NCBI RefSeq assembly: GCF_000166295.1 | Contig: NC_017506.1 | Span: forward strand, 1,178,001 to 1,242,000 | DNA: 64,000 nucleotides | DNA from: Marinobacter adhaerens HP15 | GTDB taxonomy: Bacteria; Pseudomonadota; Gammaproteobacteria; Pseudomonadales; Oleiphilaceae | Direction: 5' to 3' | Part shown: one piece after another, positions 27,147 through 36,592 of the stretch | Layout: the number at the start of each line of letters is the position of its first letter | How positions within the stretch are numbered: the first letter of the stretch is position 1 | The notes under the pieces: model-generated | Told to the model about the DNA's origin: nothing | Database searches by the model: none | Seen by the model: only the letters and a program-made list of their open reading frames with translations | Translations under genes and position numbers: made by a program

Positions 27147-28496
27147 ATGCAGATTATTGAAACCGTCCTAGCACTCGCACTTACCCTGGGTATCCTCGTG
27201 ACCTTGCACGAATACGGTCATTTCTGGGTTGCCCGGCGTTGCGGCGTGAAAGTGCTCCGTTTCTCGGTGGGTTTCGGGAAACCGATGTTTTCATGGTACG
27301 ACAGGCATGGAACCGAGTTTGCGGTTGCCGCCATTCCTTTGGGTGGCTACGTGAAAATGCTGGATGAGCGCGAAGGGCCGGTGCCAGAAGAACTGAGGGA
27401 TCAGGCCTTTACCTCCAAACCGCCAGGGCAGCGTATTGCCATCGCCGCAGCCGGTCCCGTGGCCAACTTCATTTTCGCTATTTTCGCATACTGGCTGTTG
27501 AGCGTGGTCGGCGTTACCCATGTCGCGCCCATTGTTGGGCAGATTGCCGATGAGAGCGTGGCCGAGCGGGTAGGTTTGCAGGAAGGCATGGAGATCCACG
27601 CGGTGGATGGTCACCGGGTAAGCTCCTGGCGCGATGTGAATATGCGCATTCTGGAGCGAACCGGGGAGCATGGCCTGATTTCCATGGAGGTTTCGGAGGA
27701 TGGCGCGCGCGGGACTATCAGCGGCGAGCTTTCCGGCTGGGGCCTGAGTGATGATACCCCCAATCCTTTGGCCGAGTTCGGTATCACACCATGGCGCCCG
27801 GCGGTTCCCCCGGTACTGGGGCAGATTTCCGACGGTGGCCGCGCTCAGGCGGCAGGACTTCAGCCCGGTGACCGCATAGTGGCCGTCAACGGGGAATCGA
27901 TCAACAGCTGGTTCGAGCTGGTTGAGTTTATCCGCAATGCCCCGGAGCAAGCGCTGCAGGTAACCATCGAACGCAATGGTGCGGAACAAGCTGTCAGTGT
28001 CACGCCGGAGGCGAGGGCCGAAGAAAGCGGGGAGTCGATTGGTTTTGTCGGTGCCGGTGTGGAAGCCATTTCCTGGCCGGAAGAGGTTTTGCGGGATGTC
28101 AGCTACGGCCCGTTTGCTGCGGTTCCGGTTGCCCTCAGCGAAACCTGGGCAGATACCCGTCTGACACTGGTGGCCATCCAGAAGATGTTTACTGGCCTGC
28201 TGTCGCCCACCAATCTCAGTGGGCCCATCACCATTGCCCGGGTGGCTGAAGCCAGTGTCAGCTCCGGATTCGAAGACTTCGTGCGTTTTCTTGCCTATCT
28301 CAGCGTGAGTCTGGGCATTCTGAATCTTTTACCTGTGCCGGTTCTTGATGGTGGTCATATCGTCTACTACACCATCGAAGCCCTCCGTGGAAAGCCGCTT
28401 TCCGAGCAGGCTCAGGCGTTTGGATTACGAATTGGTATGGCAATGATCCTCACATTAATGGTGTTTGCTCTTTACAACGACCTGATGCGGTTGTGA
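27147..28496 (+). CDS. rseP: Site-2 intramembrane protease RseP
   Basis: 449 residues with the zinc-protease motif LHEYGHFWVAR (His21-Glu22...His25) in the first membrane segment, two PDZ domains (about 115-190 and 210-285, PVLGQISDGGRAQAAGLQPG) and the second metal site PVPVLDGGHIVYY. It cleaves the anti-sigma factor RseA to release sigma-E under envelope stress. It lies immediately before bamA, a conserved order. Confidence 0.97.
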   Translation: MQIIETVLALALTLGILVTLHEYGHFWVARRCGVKVLRFSVGFGKPMFSWYDRHGTEFAVAAIPLGGYVKMLDEREGPVPEELRDQAFTSKPPGQRIAIAAAGPVANFIFAIFAYWLLSVVGVTHVAPIVGQIADESVAERVGLQEGMEIHAVDGHRVSSWRDVNMRILERTGEHGLISMEVSEDGARGTISGELSGWGLSDDTPNPLAEFGITPWRPAVPPVLGQISDGGRAQAAGLQPGDRIVAVNGESINSWFELVEFIRNAPEQALQVTIERNGAEQAVSVTPEARAEESGESIGFVGAGVEAISWPEEVLRDVSYGPFAAVPVALSETWADTRLTLVAIQKMFTGLLSPTNLSGPITIARVAEASVSSGFEDFVRFLAYLSVSLGILNLLPVPVLDGGHIVYYTIEALRGKPLSEQAQAFGLRIGMAMILTLMVFALYNDLMRL

Positions 28497-28540
28497 GAAT
28501 TGCGAGCTCCTTACGCGCATTAACCAGGCGAAATATTTGA

Positions 28541-30859
28541 ATGAGACGTTCTCTTCTAGGTGTAGCCGTTGGCCTCGCTGTGGCTGTGTCCGGCCTGAAG
28601 CCAGCACTTGCTGATCAGTTCACGGTGGCGGATATTGAGGTGGAAGGCTTGCAGAGGGTATCTGCGGGTACCGTGTTTTCTGCGTTCCCTGTCAATATTG
28701 GTGAACAGGTGGACGAGACTGAGCTGGCTGGTGCGATCAAATCGCTGTTCCGGACCGGGCTTTTTACCGACATTGAGGCCAGCCGGGATGCCGGCGTACT
28801 CATCCTGACGGTGCGCGAACGTCCCTCCATCAGTGATATCGAGATTGAGGGTAACAAGAACATCGAAACCGAGATGTTGATGGACGCGCTGGCAGGTGCC
28901 GGGCTCCAGGAAGGGCAGGTGTTCCGGCGCGCAACCCTTGAGCGTCTTGAGCTTGAAATCCTGCGCTCTTACATTGCCCAGGGGCGCTACAACGCCCGGG
29001 TAAAGGCGACGGCCGAGGAACTGCCCAGAAACCGCGTTGCGATTCGCCTGGATATCAACGAGGGGTCGGTCGCTGCGATCCACCATATCAACCTGATCGG
29101 CAACAAGGATTTCAGCGACGAGGAATTGCAGGAACTGTTCGAGCTGCAGTCCACGAGCTGGTGGAATTCCCTGACCAACTCGGACAAGTACGCCAGAGAG
29201 CGGCTAAGCGGCGATCTGGAATCGCTACGGTCATTCTATCTTGACCGTGGGTATCTCGATTTCAACGTGGAATCCAGTCAGGTCTCCATTTCCCCTGACA
29301 AACAAAAGGTCTTCATTGCGATTGCCCTGAATGAGGGCCCCCAATACACCATTTCGGAGATCAACCTTCGCGGGGATCTCATCGTAGGGGAAGAGGAATT
29401 GCGTGCGTTGATTCCGGTTGAGGAAGGCGACGTGTTCTCCCGCTCCCGTATGACGGCCATTTCCGAATCCCTGGCGTTCCGGCTCGGGCGTGAGGGCTAT
29501 GCCTTTGCCAACGTCAATGCTGTTCCGGAGCCCGGTGAGAATAACACAGCTGCCGTGACCTTCTTTGTGGAACCTGGCAAGCGGGCCTATGTGCGCAGGA
29601 TCAATTTCGACGGTAACGTGTCGACCCGTGATGATGTGCTTCGCCAGGAAATGACGCAGATGGAGGGGGGCGTGGCCTCTTCCGACCGCATCGAATTCTC
29701 CAAGACCAAGCTCGAACGTCTTGGCTTCTTCCAGACCGTGAACGTTGAAACCGTGCCTGTGCCAGGCACTGACGATCTGGTGGATGTGAACTACTCTGTC
29801 GAAGAACAGCCCACAGGCAGCCTGTCAGCGTCTGTCGGTTTCTCCCAGGATTCCGGGGTGATCCTCGGTGCCAATGTCTCCGAGAACAACTTCTTCGGCA
29901 CGGGTAAACGGGTATCTTTCGGTGTGAACGTCAGTGATTCCATCAAGAGTGCGAACATTTCCTACCTGGACCCTTACTACACCGTTGACGGAGTGAGCAG
30001 GGGCTTCAGCGTATTCGCCCGGGAGACGGACTACGAAGAAGAAGATATCTCCTCGTTCCTTCTGGATGAGTACGGTGGCCGGGTGACATTCGGCTACCCC
30101 ACCGACAGCATCACCCGCCTGAACTTTGGTGCCGGTATCACTCAGTCGAATTTGAAGGAAGGCCTGTTCACCTCTCAGGAGGTGAGTGAGTTTATTGATG
30201 AAGAGGGCGATTCGTTCACCAACTTCTTCCTGTTCGGAAGCTGGCGTCGCAGTACCCTGAACCGGGGTGTTCTGCCGACTGATGGTTACAGTCACTCCCT
30301 GTCATTGGATGTGGCGGTTCCAGGCAGTGACCTGACCTTCTACAAAGCCACTCATAAAACCGATTTCTACTACCCTGTGACTGATGACAATCGCTGGGTC
30401 TTCCGGGCGCGATCGGAGATTGGTTATGGGGATGGTTACGGCGATCGCAGCCAGATGCCGTTTTACGAGCATTTTTACACGGGCGGCTATGGTTCGGTTC
30501 GTGGTTATGAGGCGAACTCGCTTGGCCTGAGAGCAACGAATAACGTAAACGACCTCTCGGATCCTGATCCGTTCGGGGGCAACCTGCTGACCGAGGGTGG
30601 CCTGGAGCTGATTTTCCCGACACCATTTGCCGGTGATACCCGCTCCATGAGAACCGCGTTCTTCCTGGATGCTGGCCAGGTCTTCGACACGGCACGGGGT
30701 TTTGACCCGGAGCTGAACGAGATCCGGATGGCGGCGGGTGTTGGTTTCCAATGGATTACCGCAGTTGGTCCATTGGCATTCAGTCTTGCCTACCCCCTGA
30801 ACGACAAAGCGGGTGACGACACCCAGGTGTTCCAGTTCTCGCTGGGCCAGACCTTCTAA
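28541..30859 (+). CDS. bamA: Outer-membrane assembly factor BamA
   Basis: 772 residues: signal peptide ending PALADQF, five POTRA domains to about residue 420 (FTVADIEVEGLQRVSAGTVF; GNKNIETEMLMDAL; ITEG-like repeats) and an Omp85 barrel. The barrel has the conserved VRGYEAN lid loop (GGYGSVRGYEANSLGLRA) and ends in an aromatic, SLGQTF, the beta-signal. It inserts beta-barrel proteins into the outer membrane. The gene order with skp and lpxD is typical. Confidence 0.97.
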   Translation: MRRSLLGVAVGLAVAVSGLKPALADQFTVADIEVEGLQRVSAGTVFSAFPVNIGEQVDETELAGAIKSLFRTGLFTDIEASRDAGVLILTVRERPSISDIEIEGNKNIETEMLMDALAGAGLQEGQVFRRATLERLELEILRSYIAQGRYNARVKATAEELPRNRVAIRLDINEGSVAAIHHINLIGNKDFSDEELQELFELQSTSWWNSLTNSDKYARERLSGDLESLRSFYLDRGYLDFNVESSQVSISPDKQKVFIAIALNEGPQYTISEINLRGDLIVGEEELRALIPVEEGDVFSRSRMTAISESLAFRLGREGYAFANVNAVPEPGENNTAAVTFFVEPGKRAYVRRINFDGNVSTRDDVLRQEMTQMEGGVASSDRIEFSKTKLERLGFFQTVNVETVPVPGTDDLVDVNYSVEEQPTGSLSASVGFSQDSGVILGANVSENNFFGTGKRVSFGVNVSDSIKSANISYLDPYYTVDGVSRGFSVFARETDYEEEDISSFLLDEYGGRVTFGYPTDSITRLNFGAGITQSNLKEGLFTSQEVSEFIDEEGDSFTNFFLFGSWRRSTLNRGVLPTDGYSHSLSLDVAVPGSDLTFYKATHKTDFYYPVTDDNRWVFRARSEIGYGDGYGDRSQMPFYEHFYTGGYGSVRGYEANSLGLRATNNVNDLSDPDPFGGNLLTEGGLELIFPTPFAGDTRSMRTAFFLDAGQVFDTARGFDPELNEIRMAAGVGFQWITAVGPLAFSLAYPLNDKAGDDTQVFQFSLGQTF

Positions 30860-30904
30860 AGCATGGATAATAACAACCTACGGATGAAAACCAGGAGAAA
30901 ACCA

Positions 30905-31402
30905 ATGTCCCGATTTGTGTTGATGTTCGCTGCCGTGATGCTGGCGTTTTCATTCCCGGCGATGGCCGAAACCCGCATCGGTGTGGTCGATCTGCGTCAG
31001 GCACTGTTTTCGTCTGACGATGCAAAGACCTTCAGCGAGTCGCTTCAGAAAGACTTTGCCGGCGATGAAGCCCGGGTTCGCGAAGCGCAGGAAGAAGCTC
31101 GCAAGCTTCAGGAGCGCCTGGAAAAAGACGGTGCCATGATGAACGAGAGCGAGCGTAACCAGCTGGCCGGCGAGTTCCAGGAAAAGGTAAAAGAGTTCAA
31201 CTTTTTGAAGCAGCGACTGGATTCTACAGTGAATCAGCGCAAGCAGGCGTTTCTCGAGCAGGCCCGCCCCGAGGTAGACGCAGCGGTCAAGGAGCTGCTT
31301 GAGGAGAACAACCTCGATCTGATCCTGCCGAGCGAAGCGGTTGTCTATGTAAAGCCGGAAATGAATCTGACCTCTCAGCTTCTTGAAAAACTGAACCGTT
31401 AA
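30905..31402 (+). CDS. skp: Periplasmic chaperone Skp/OmpH
   Basis: About 165 residues from ATG 30905: signal peptide [21 protein letters not shown], then [16 protein letters not shown] and a long coiled coil (about 35-110) typical of the Skp tentacles, ending in a helix. Skp carries unfolded outer-membrane proteins to BamA, whose gene precedes it by 45 bases. ATG 30863 gives a longer N-terminus without a normal signal peptide. Confidence 0.93.
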   Translation: MSRFVLMFAAVMLAFSFPAMAETRIGVVDLRQALFSSDDAKTFSESLQKDFAGDEARVREAQEEARKLQERLEKDGAMMNESERNQLAGEFQEKVKEFNFLKQRLDSTVNQRKQAFLEQARPEVDAAVKELLEENNLDLILPSEAVVYVKPEMNLTSQLLEKLNR

Positions 31403-31449
31403 CCTGTGATGGGCACCCCGGTGCCCTGATCGTTGCTTGGGAGCTCGCA

Positions 31450-32475
31450 ATGACAGAAAGGTCCTATCGCCTTGGGGATATTGCCAATGCCCTTGGTGCG
31501 GAGCTACGGGGTGATCCTGATGTGAAGGTATCGGGCCTTGCGACCTTGCAGGCTGCTGGGCCCGACCAGATCAGTTTCCTTGCCAATCCGTCCTACGGTA
31601 AATACCTGGCAGATACGCGCGCCTCGGCTGTTATTGTCTCGCCGGCGTCGGCCAAAGATGCTCCGACCAACGTCCTGTTACTGGACAACCCTTATCTCGG
31701 ATATGCTCAACTGAGCCACTGGTTTGATCCTGCCCCTGTTGCTACCCCCGGTGTTCACGCAACTGCAGTGGTGGATCCCTCTGCGTCTATTGCGGAGGAC
31801 GCCTGCATTGGCCCCAACGTGGTAGTGGAAGCGGAAGCGGAGATCGGCGAGAAAGTCGTTGTTGGAGCAGGCTCCGTTATTGGCGCCCGCGCCAGCATCG
31901 GATCCCGCACGCTGATTCGACCGAGGGTAACGCTGGCCCACGATGTGGTCGTTGGTGAGCGTTGTCACATCCTCAGCGGCGCCGTTATTGGCTCCGACGG
32001 TTTTGGCTTCGCCAATGAGAAGGGCGTATGGCATCGTATCGCGCAACTCGGTCGGGTTGTGCTCGGAAATGATGTAGAAGTGGGTGCAAACACCACCATT
32101 GATCGCGGTGCATTGGACGACACGGTGATTGGCAACGGTGTAAAGCTCGATAACCTGATCCAGATTGCCCATAACGTTCGCATCGGTGATCACAGCGCCA
32201 TGGCGGCCATGGTTGGTATTGCCGGAAGTACTCGTATTGGTCGGCATTGCGTGTTTGGTGGCGCCTCGGGCGTGGCCGGCCATCTCGAGATTGCGGATCA
32301 GGTCCATCTGACAGGTATGACTCTGGTGACCGGAGATATCCGTGAGCCCGGAGTCTATTCATCTGGCACCAGCGCCGATACCAACCGTCAGTGGCGCAAG
32401 AATGCTGTGCGCTTCCGGCAACTGGATGCGCTGGCGCGACGGGTCAAAGAACTGGAAAAGAAATTAGAGGGCTGA
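31450..32475 (+). CDS. lpxD: UDP-3-O-acylglucosamine N-acyltransferase
   Basis: 341 residues: N-terminal uridine-binding domain ([17 protein letters not shown]), then left-handed beta-helix hexapeptides and the catalytic region [21 protein letters not shown]-terminal helix [12 protein letters not shown]. It transfers the N-linked acyl chain in lipid A synthesis. It precedes fabZ by 11 bases. Confidence 0.97.
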   Translation: MTERSYRLGDIANALGAELRGDPDVKVSGLATLQAAGPDQISFLANPSYGKYLADTRASAVIVSPASAKDAPTNVLLLDNPYLGYAQLSHWFDPAPVATPGVHATAVVDPSASIAEDACIGPNVVVEAEAEIGEKVVVGAGSVIGARASIGSRTLIRPRVTLAHDVVVGERCHILSGAVIGSDGFGFANEKGVWHRIAQLGRVVLGNDVEVGANTTIDRGALDDTVIGNGVKLDNLIQIAHNVRIGDHSAMAAMVGIAGSTRIGRHCVFGGASGVAGHLEIADQVHLTGMTLVTGDIREPGVYSSGTSADTNRQWRKNAVRFRQLDALARRVKELEKKLEG

Positions 32476-32486
32476 GGCCGATCAAC

Positions 32487-32924
32487 ATGATGAACATCGA
32501 CGAAATTCTGGAATACCTGCCGCACCGATACCCGTTTTTGCTGGTGGATCGGGTAACGGAGGTCGAAAAAGGAAAATCGATCAAGGGCTACAAGAATATT
32601 TCGTTCAACGAGTCATTCTTTCAGGGCCACTTCCCGAACAACCCGATCATGCCGGGTGTCCTGATTATCGAAGCCATGGCCCAGCTCTCGGGCATTCTCG
32701 GTTTTGTGACTGTGGGCCGGAAACCTTCTGACGGCGTGGTACAATACCTCGCCGGCTCGAGCAAGGCTCGGTTCAAGCGCCCGGTTTTGCCGGGAGATCA
32801 ACTGTGCATGGAGTCGGAACTCATCTCCGGTAAACGGGGTATTTACAAATTCGAGTGTCGCGCCCTGGTCGACGGTGAAGTCGTCTGCGTGGCAGAGATT
32901 CTGACCGCTGAGAGAGAAGTTTGA
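32487..32924 (+). CDS. fabZ: 3-hydroxyacyl-ACP dehydratase FabZ
   Basis: About 145 residues. Hot-dog fold motifs [13 protein letters not shown] (catalytic His) and [23 protein letters not shown] (catalytic Glu). It dehydrates 3-hydroxyacyl-ACP in fatty-acid synthesis and competes with LpxA and LpxD for the same precursor. Two adjacent ATGs (32487 and 32490) are possible. The stop overlaps the lpxA ATG. Confidence 0.97.
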   Translation: MMNIDEILEYLPHRYPFLLVDRVTEVEKGKSIKGYKNISFNESFFQGHFPNNPIMPGVLIIEAMAQLSGILGFVTVGRKPSDGVVQYLAGSSKARFKRPVLPGDQLCMESELISGKRGIYKFECRALVDGEVVCVAEILTAEREV

Positions 32925-33715
32925 TGGCGACAAATGACTGGTCGGGTGTCCATCCTCAGGCGATTGTAGACCCGTCAGCCAGGCTCGGGGACAACGTTAC
33001 TGTCGGGCCCTGGAGCTACATTGGCCCCGATGTGGAAATCGGCGAGGGTACCGAGATCCTGTCCCACGTAGTGGTCAAGGGGCCGACGGTTATCGGCCGG
33101 AATAACCGTATTTTCCAGTTCTCCAGTATCGGCGAGGAATGCCAGGACAAGAAATACGCGGGCGAGCCAACCACACTGGTGATTGGCGACAACAACGTGA
33201 TTCGCGAGAATTGCACGGTTCATCGGGGCACGGTCCAGGACCGGGGTGAAACCCGTATCGGCAGCGGCAACCTTTTGATGGCGTACGTGCATGTCGCTCA
33301 TGACTGTATCGTCGGTGACAACACCATTCTGGCCAATTGTGCCACCCTTGCGGGCCATGTTTCGGTCGGCGATTTCGCGATTCTGGGCGGTGGTACCATG
33401 GTGCACCAGTTCTGTCATATTGGTCCCCACAGCATGGCGGCCGGTGGCAGCATCGTACTCAAGGACATTCCGGCTTATGTGATGGCGAGCGGTCAGTCCG
33501 CCCAGCCACACGGCATGAACGTGGAAGGCCTCAAGCGCCGTGGTTTCAGCAAGGATGTCTTGCTGGCTTTACGCCGCGCCTACAAGGTGATCTATCGCCA
33601 GGGACTGACAACCGAACAGGCCGTCGAAGAGCTTGAGAAGTCCTACTCCGATGTTGCAGAAATACGTCCCCTCATTGACTCCCTGCGTGGAGCTCACCGC
33701 GGCATCATCCGCTAA
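32924..33715 (+). CDS. lpxA: UDP-N-acetylglucosamine acyltransferase
   Basis: 263 residues of beta-helix hexapeptides followed by a C-terminal helical domain. VHPQAIVDPSARLGDNVTVG starts the helix; YVHVAHDCIVGDNTIL holds the catalytic His, and GGTMVHQFCHIGPHSMAAGG follows. It starts lipid A synthesis. The ATG at 32924 shares bases with the fabZ stop (TGATG), indicating coupling. Confidence 0.97.
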   Translation: MATNDWSGVHPQAIVDPSARLGDNVTVGPWSYIGPDVEIGEGTEILSHVVVKGPTVIGRNNRIFQFSSIGEECQDKKYAGEPTTLVIGDNNVIRENCTVHRGTVQDRGETRIGSGNLLMAYVHVAHDCIVGDNTILANCATLAGHVSVGDFAILGGGTMVHQFCHIGPHSMAAGGSIVLKDIPAYVMASGQSAQPHGMNVEGLKRRGFSKDVLLALRRAYKVIYRQGLTTEQAVEELEKSYSDVAEIRPLIDSLRGAHRGIIR

Positions 33716-33733
33716 CCCGGCAGGAGCCTGTCG

Positions 33734-34915
33734 GTGACAGATCTTTCTAACGCGACCATCAGCGAGCGTAAAATCACATTCGGAATCATTGCCGGTGAGG
33801 CATCGGGGGATATTCTCGGTGCCGGCCTGATCCGTTCGCTGCGCCAACGCTATCCCCAGGCCCGTTTCGTCGGCATTGGCGGGGAGGAAATGGTTGCGGA
33901 GGGATTTCATTCCCTGGTGCCGATGGAACGTCTTTCGGTCATGGGGCTGGTGGAGGTCCTTGGACGAATTCGTGAACTGTTCAGCATCCGGGCCCGGCTC
34001 CTGGACTATTTCTTCGCCACGCCACCGGATGTTGTGATCGGTATCGATTCTCCGGATTTTACGCTTGCGATCGAACGGCGCTGCCGCGAGGCCGGCATTC
34101 TTTCCGTGCATTATGTCAGCCCATCGGTTTGGGCCTGGCGGCAGAAGCGGATCTTCAAAATTGCCAAATCGGTCAACCTGATGTTGACCCTGTTTCCTTT
34201 CGAGGCAAGGTTTTACGAGGAGCATCAGGTGCCTGTGGCCTTCGTGGGCCATCCACTGGCGGATCGAATTCCCATGGCGCCGGATACCCTCAAGATGCGG
34301 GAGTCGTTGGGAATAGATGCGGATGCACCCGTACTGGCGGTTCTTCCCGGTAGTCGTGCAGGAGAAGTGGAGAGACTTGGTACCCTGTTTCTTGAGGCCT
34401 CTCGCTGGATACAGGAAAGAAGACCTGATCTGCAGTTGGTGATCCCCTGCGTGAACCGGGACCGGGAGAAGCAGGTGCGCGATCTGGTCGATGCGTTGGA
34501 GGTGAAGCTTCCGGTTACCATCGTACGTGGGCGTTCCAGGGATGTGATGGCCGCCTCCGACGTTGTGCTCTTGGCCTCTGGAACGGCAACACTCGAAGCG
34601 ATGCTTCTTAAAAAGCCGATGGTTGTAGGGTACCGCCTGAGCGGGTTCAGCTATGCGCTTCTGTCGAAGTTGGTGAAGGTGCCTCATGTCGCATTGCCCA
34701 ATCTCCTCGCGAAACGCCAGCTTGTTCCAGAGCTGCTCCAGGACGACGCCACGGCCGAGAGTCTGGGTGCAGCAGTGCTTGAGCGACTGGAGAACAAAGA
34801 GGAGAGGGCGAGGCTTAACGAAGCCTTTACCGAGTTGCACCATTCACTGAAGCAGGGGGCTGATGAAAAAGCCGCTCAGGCGATCTCAGACCTGATAGAG
34901 CAGGGTGCCCACTGA
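33734..34915 (+). CDS. lpxB: Lipid-A-disaccharide synthase
   Basis: 393 residues, GT19 family: [18 protein letters not shown] near the N-terminus, [44 protein letters not shown] and LPGSRAGEV. It condenses UDP-2,3-diacylglucosamine with lipid X. GTG start with CAGGAG nine bases upstream. It overlaps rnhB by one base (TGATG). Confidence 0.97.
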   Translation: MTDLSNATISERKITFGIIAGEASGDILGAGLIRSLRQRYPQARFVGIGGEEMVAEGFHSLVPMERLSVMGLVEVLGRIRELFSIRARLLDYFFATPPDVVIGIDSPDFTLAIERRCREAGILSVHYVSPSVWAWRQKRIFKIAKSVNLMLTLFPFEARFYEEHQVPVAFVGHPLADRIPMAPDTLKMRESLGIDADAPVLAVLPGSRAGEVERLGTLFLEASRWIQERRPDLQLVIPCVNRDREKQVRDLVDALEVKLPVTIVRGRSRDVMAASDVVLLASGTATLEAMLLKKPMVVGYRLSGFSYALLSKLVKVPHVALPNLLAKRQLVPELLQDDATAESLGAAVLERLENKEERARLNEAFTELHHSLKQGADEKAAQAISDLIEQGAH

Positions 34916-35601
34916 TGCCCAAGAGCCCTTTGCCACCCTTCGAATGTCGTTACACCGGTTCTTTGCTTGCCGGTGTGGACGAAGTCGGTCGGGGGCCGCT
35001 CATCGGGGCCGTCGTGACTGCCGCGGTCATTCTTGATCCGGACCGGCCAATCGCAGGCCTGGCTGACTCAAAGAAGCTGACCGAGAAGCGTCGCAACGCC
35101 CTCTACGATCAGATTCTCGAGCATGCCAAAGCCTGGAGCATTGGCCGGTGCGAGTCCCACGAAATTGACCGGCTGAATATCTACCAGGCCACAATGCTGG
35201 CTATGGAGCGAGCAGTGTCTGGGCTCGCTGTGGTGCCTGAGTACGTGCTGGTGGATGGCAATCGCTGTCCCAAGTGGCGCTGGCCGTCGGAACCGGTTGT
35301 CAAAGGCGATAGTCGGGTGGCAGCCATCAGCGCCGCTTCTATTATTGCCAAAGTAACCCGTGACCGGGAAATGGAAGCGCTTGAAGCGCGTTTCCCCGGG
35401 TTCGGCCTGGCGCAGCACAAAGGTTATCCGACCCCGGTCCATCTGGAGGCCCTGCGCCGCCTCGGAGCAACCATTGAACACCGCCGCTCCTTTCGACCTG
35501 TTCAGGAAGTGATTGAAACAGTGGGATTCTATCAAGATCACGTTGCCTCAGAGCCCGAAGAGCTTCAGTACCGGGCAGATCTTTTCGAAGATATCGATTG
35601 A
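34915..35601 (+). CDS. rnhB: Ribonuclease HII
   Basis: 228 residues with [20 protein letters not shown] (catalytic Asp-Glu), [34 protein letters not shown] and [13 protein letters not shown]. It removes RNA from RNA/DNA hybrids and single ribonucleotides. Last gene of the block; in E. coli dnaE follows here, but in this genome an initiator tRNA does. Its stop codon lies inside the tRNA promoter -35. Confidence 0.97.
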   Translation: MPKSPLPPFECRYTGSLLAGVDEVGRGPLIGAVVTAAVILDPDRPIAGLADSKKLTEKRRNALYDQILEHAKAWSIGRCESHEIDRLNIYQATMLAMERAVSGLAVVPEYVLVDGNRCPKWRWPSEPVVKGDSRVAAISAASIIAKVTRDREMEALEARFPGFGLAQHKGYPTPVHLEALRRLGATIEHRRSFRPVQEVIETVGFYQDHVASEPEELQYRADLFEDID

Positions 35602-35626
35602 CAGTTTTGAATCCAATCCTTAATAT
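35598..35626 (+). promoter_or_regulatory. Sigma-70 promoter of the initiator tRNA
   Basis: A perfect TTGACA (35598-35603), a 17-base spacer and TAATAT (35621-35626) precede the tRNA by about 45 bases. The -35 overlaps the rnhB stop codon, so the tRNA has its own promoter. Confidence 0.75.
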
Positions 35627-35670
35627 ACGCGCACGTTGATCGGGGTAGCCCGGTAAACAACCAGTTTTGA

Positions 35671-35747
<77 letters not shown>

Positions 35748-35754
35748 CTATTAA

Positions 35755-35783
35755 AATAAAGCCCGCATCTTGCGGGCTTTATT
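35755..35783 (+). terminator. Terminator of the initiator tRNA
   Basis: A 13-base perfect stem (35755-35767 with 35771-35783) with a TCT loop ends in TTTATTGTTTG, eight bases after the tRNA CCA. Confidence 0.9.
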
Positions 35784-35822
35784 GTTTGTATTCGACCTTT
35801 TTTGAGCGTGCCCACCACAATT

Positions 35823-35850
35823 AAAAAGCCCGTCTTTGCGGACCTTTTTT
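35823..35850 (+). terminator. Second, imperfect terminator-like hairpin
   Basis: AAAAAGCCCG and CGGACCTTTTTT pair with one mismatch and end in six T. It lies 40 bases after the first terminator and may be a degenerate duplicate or a stop on the other strand. Confidence 0.5.
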
Positions 35851-36096
35851 CGCACTCCAGCACACCCATTTTGCTCTCCACTGCCCCTGCCCGGACTTTT
35901 TTGTAACGTTGTGTATGGCGCTTGATTCCGCTAGGCAAAAATTTGCCCGCCTGATCAATTACTTCCCCGCTTTATTACAAATCCCTGACGGGAAATTGAC
36001 ATTTTCGTAATTAGGAAAATGACCACCGTCACACCGATAATCGTCCACGTTTTATACAATTTAACAAAGTCGACGATTTATTGGTGCTTAATGCAT
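35851..36096. other. Intergenic stretch without a recognised gene
   Basis: AT-rich region between the tRNA terminators and the lipoprotein. The short forward frame from 36019 has no conserved features before the lipoprotein ATG at 36097. No convincing promoter pair or RNA structure was found. Confidence 0.5.
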
Positions 36097-36561
36097 ATGA
36101 AACGCGTCATCAAAGTGTCACAGGCATGGATCGCCGCGTTTATTTTTGGAGCACTTCTCACAGGCTGTGGGGGTGGCTCATCGGGTAGTGCTAGCGTCGG
36201 TTCGCCGGGCGATTCTGGAGATTCCGCTGGTTCAGGCGGTCAAGTTGATTCCGGGGGCACCGGAGGACAAGAGCCATCTCCCGAGCGCTCCGCAGTATTG
36301 AGCTGGAGCGCTCCCCTGACTCGCGTTAACGGCGAGAGCATTCCGATGGGTGAGCTCGACAAATATGTGATCCGGTACGGTCAGGATGCTGACGAGCTGA
36401 GCGAAGAGGTGGTTGTCACCAATGCTCAGGCCGAAGCGGAAATGTCCTACGAGGTGAGTGGTCTGGACGCAGGGACCTGGTATTTCACCATCCAGGTTCA
36501 GGATACCAACGGGCTGATCAGTGAGCCCTCCGATGTTGTGAGCAAGTCCATCCGTTCCTGA
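36097..36561 (+). CDS. Lipoprotein with a fibronectin type III-like domain
   Basis: About 154 residues from MKRVIKVSQAW. A signal segment ends in the lipobox LLTGC, followed by a Gly/Ser-rich linker of about 45 residues and one FN3-like domain (AVLSWSAPLTRVNGESIPMG, DKYVIRYGQ, YEVSGLDAGTWYFTIQVQD). This form suits a surface or periplasmic adhesion/scaffold role. The family function is unknown. It converges on the sensor kinase gene with a 31-base gap. Confidence 0.8.
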   Translation: MKRVIKVSQAWIAAFIFGALLTGCGGGSSGSASVGSPGDSGDSAGSGGQVDSGGTGGQEPSPERSAVLSWSAPLTRVNGESIPMGELDKYVIRYGQDADELSEEVVVTNAQAEAEMSYEVSGLDAGTWYFTIQVQDTNGLISEPSDVVSKSIRS

Positions 36562-36592
36562 GACTAGAACCCCGGGCCTGGAGTATGAAGTC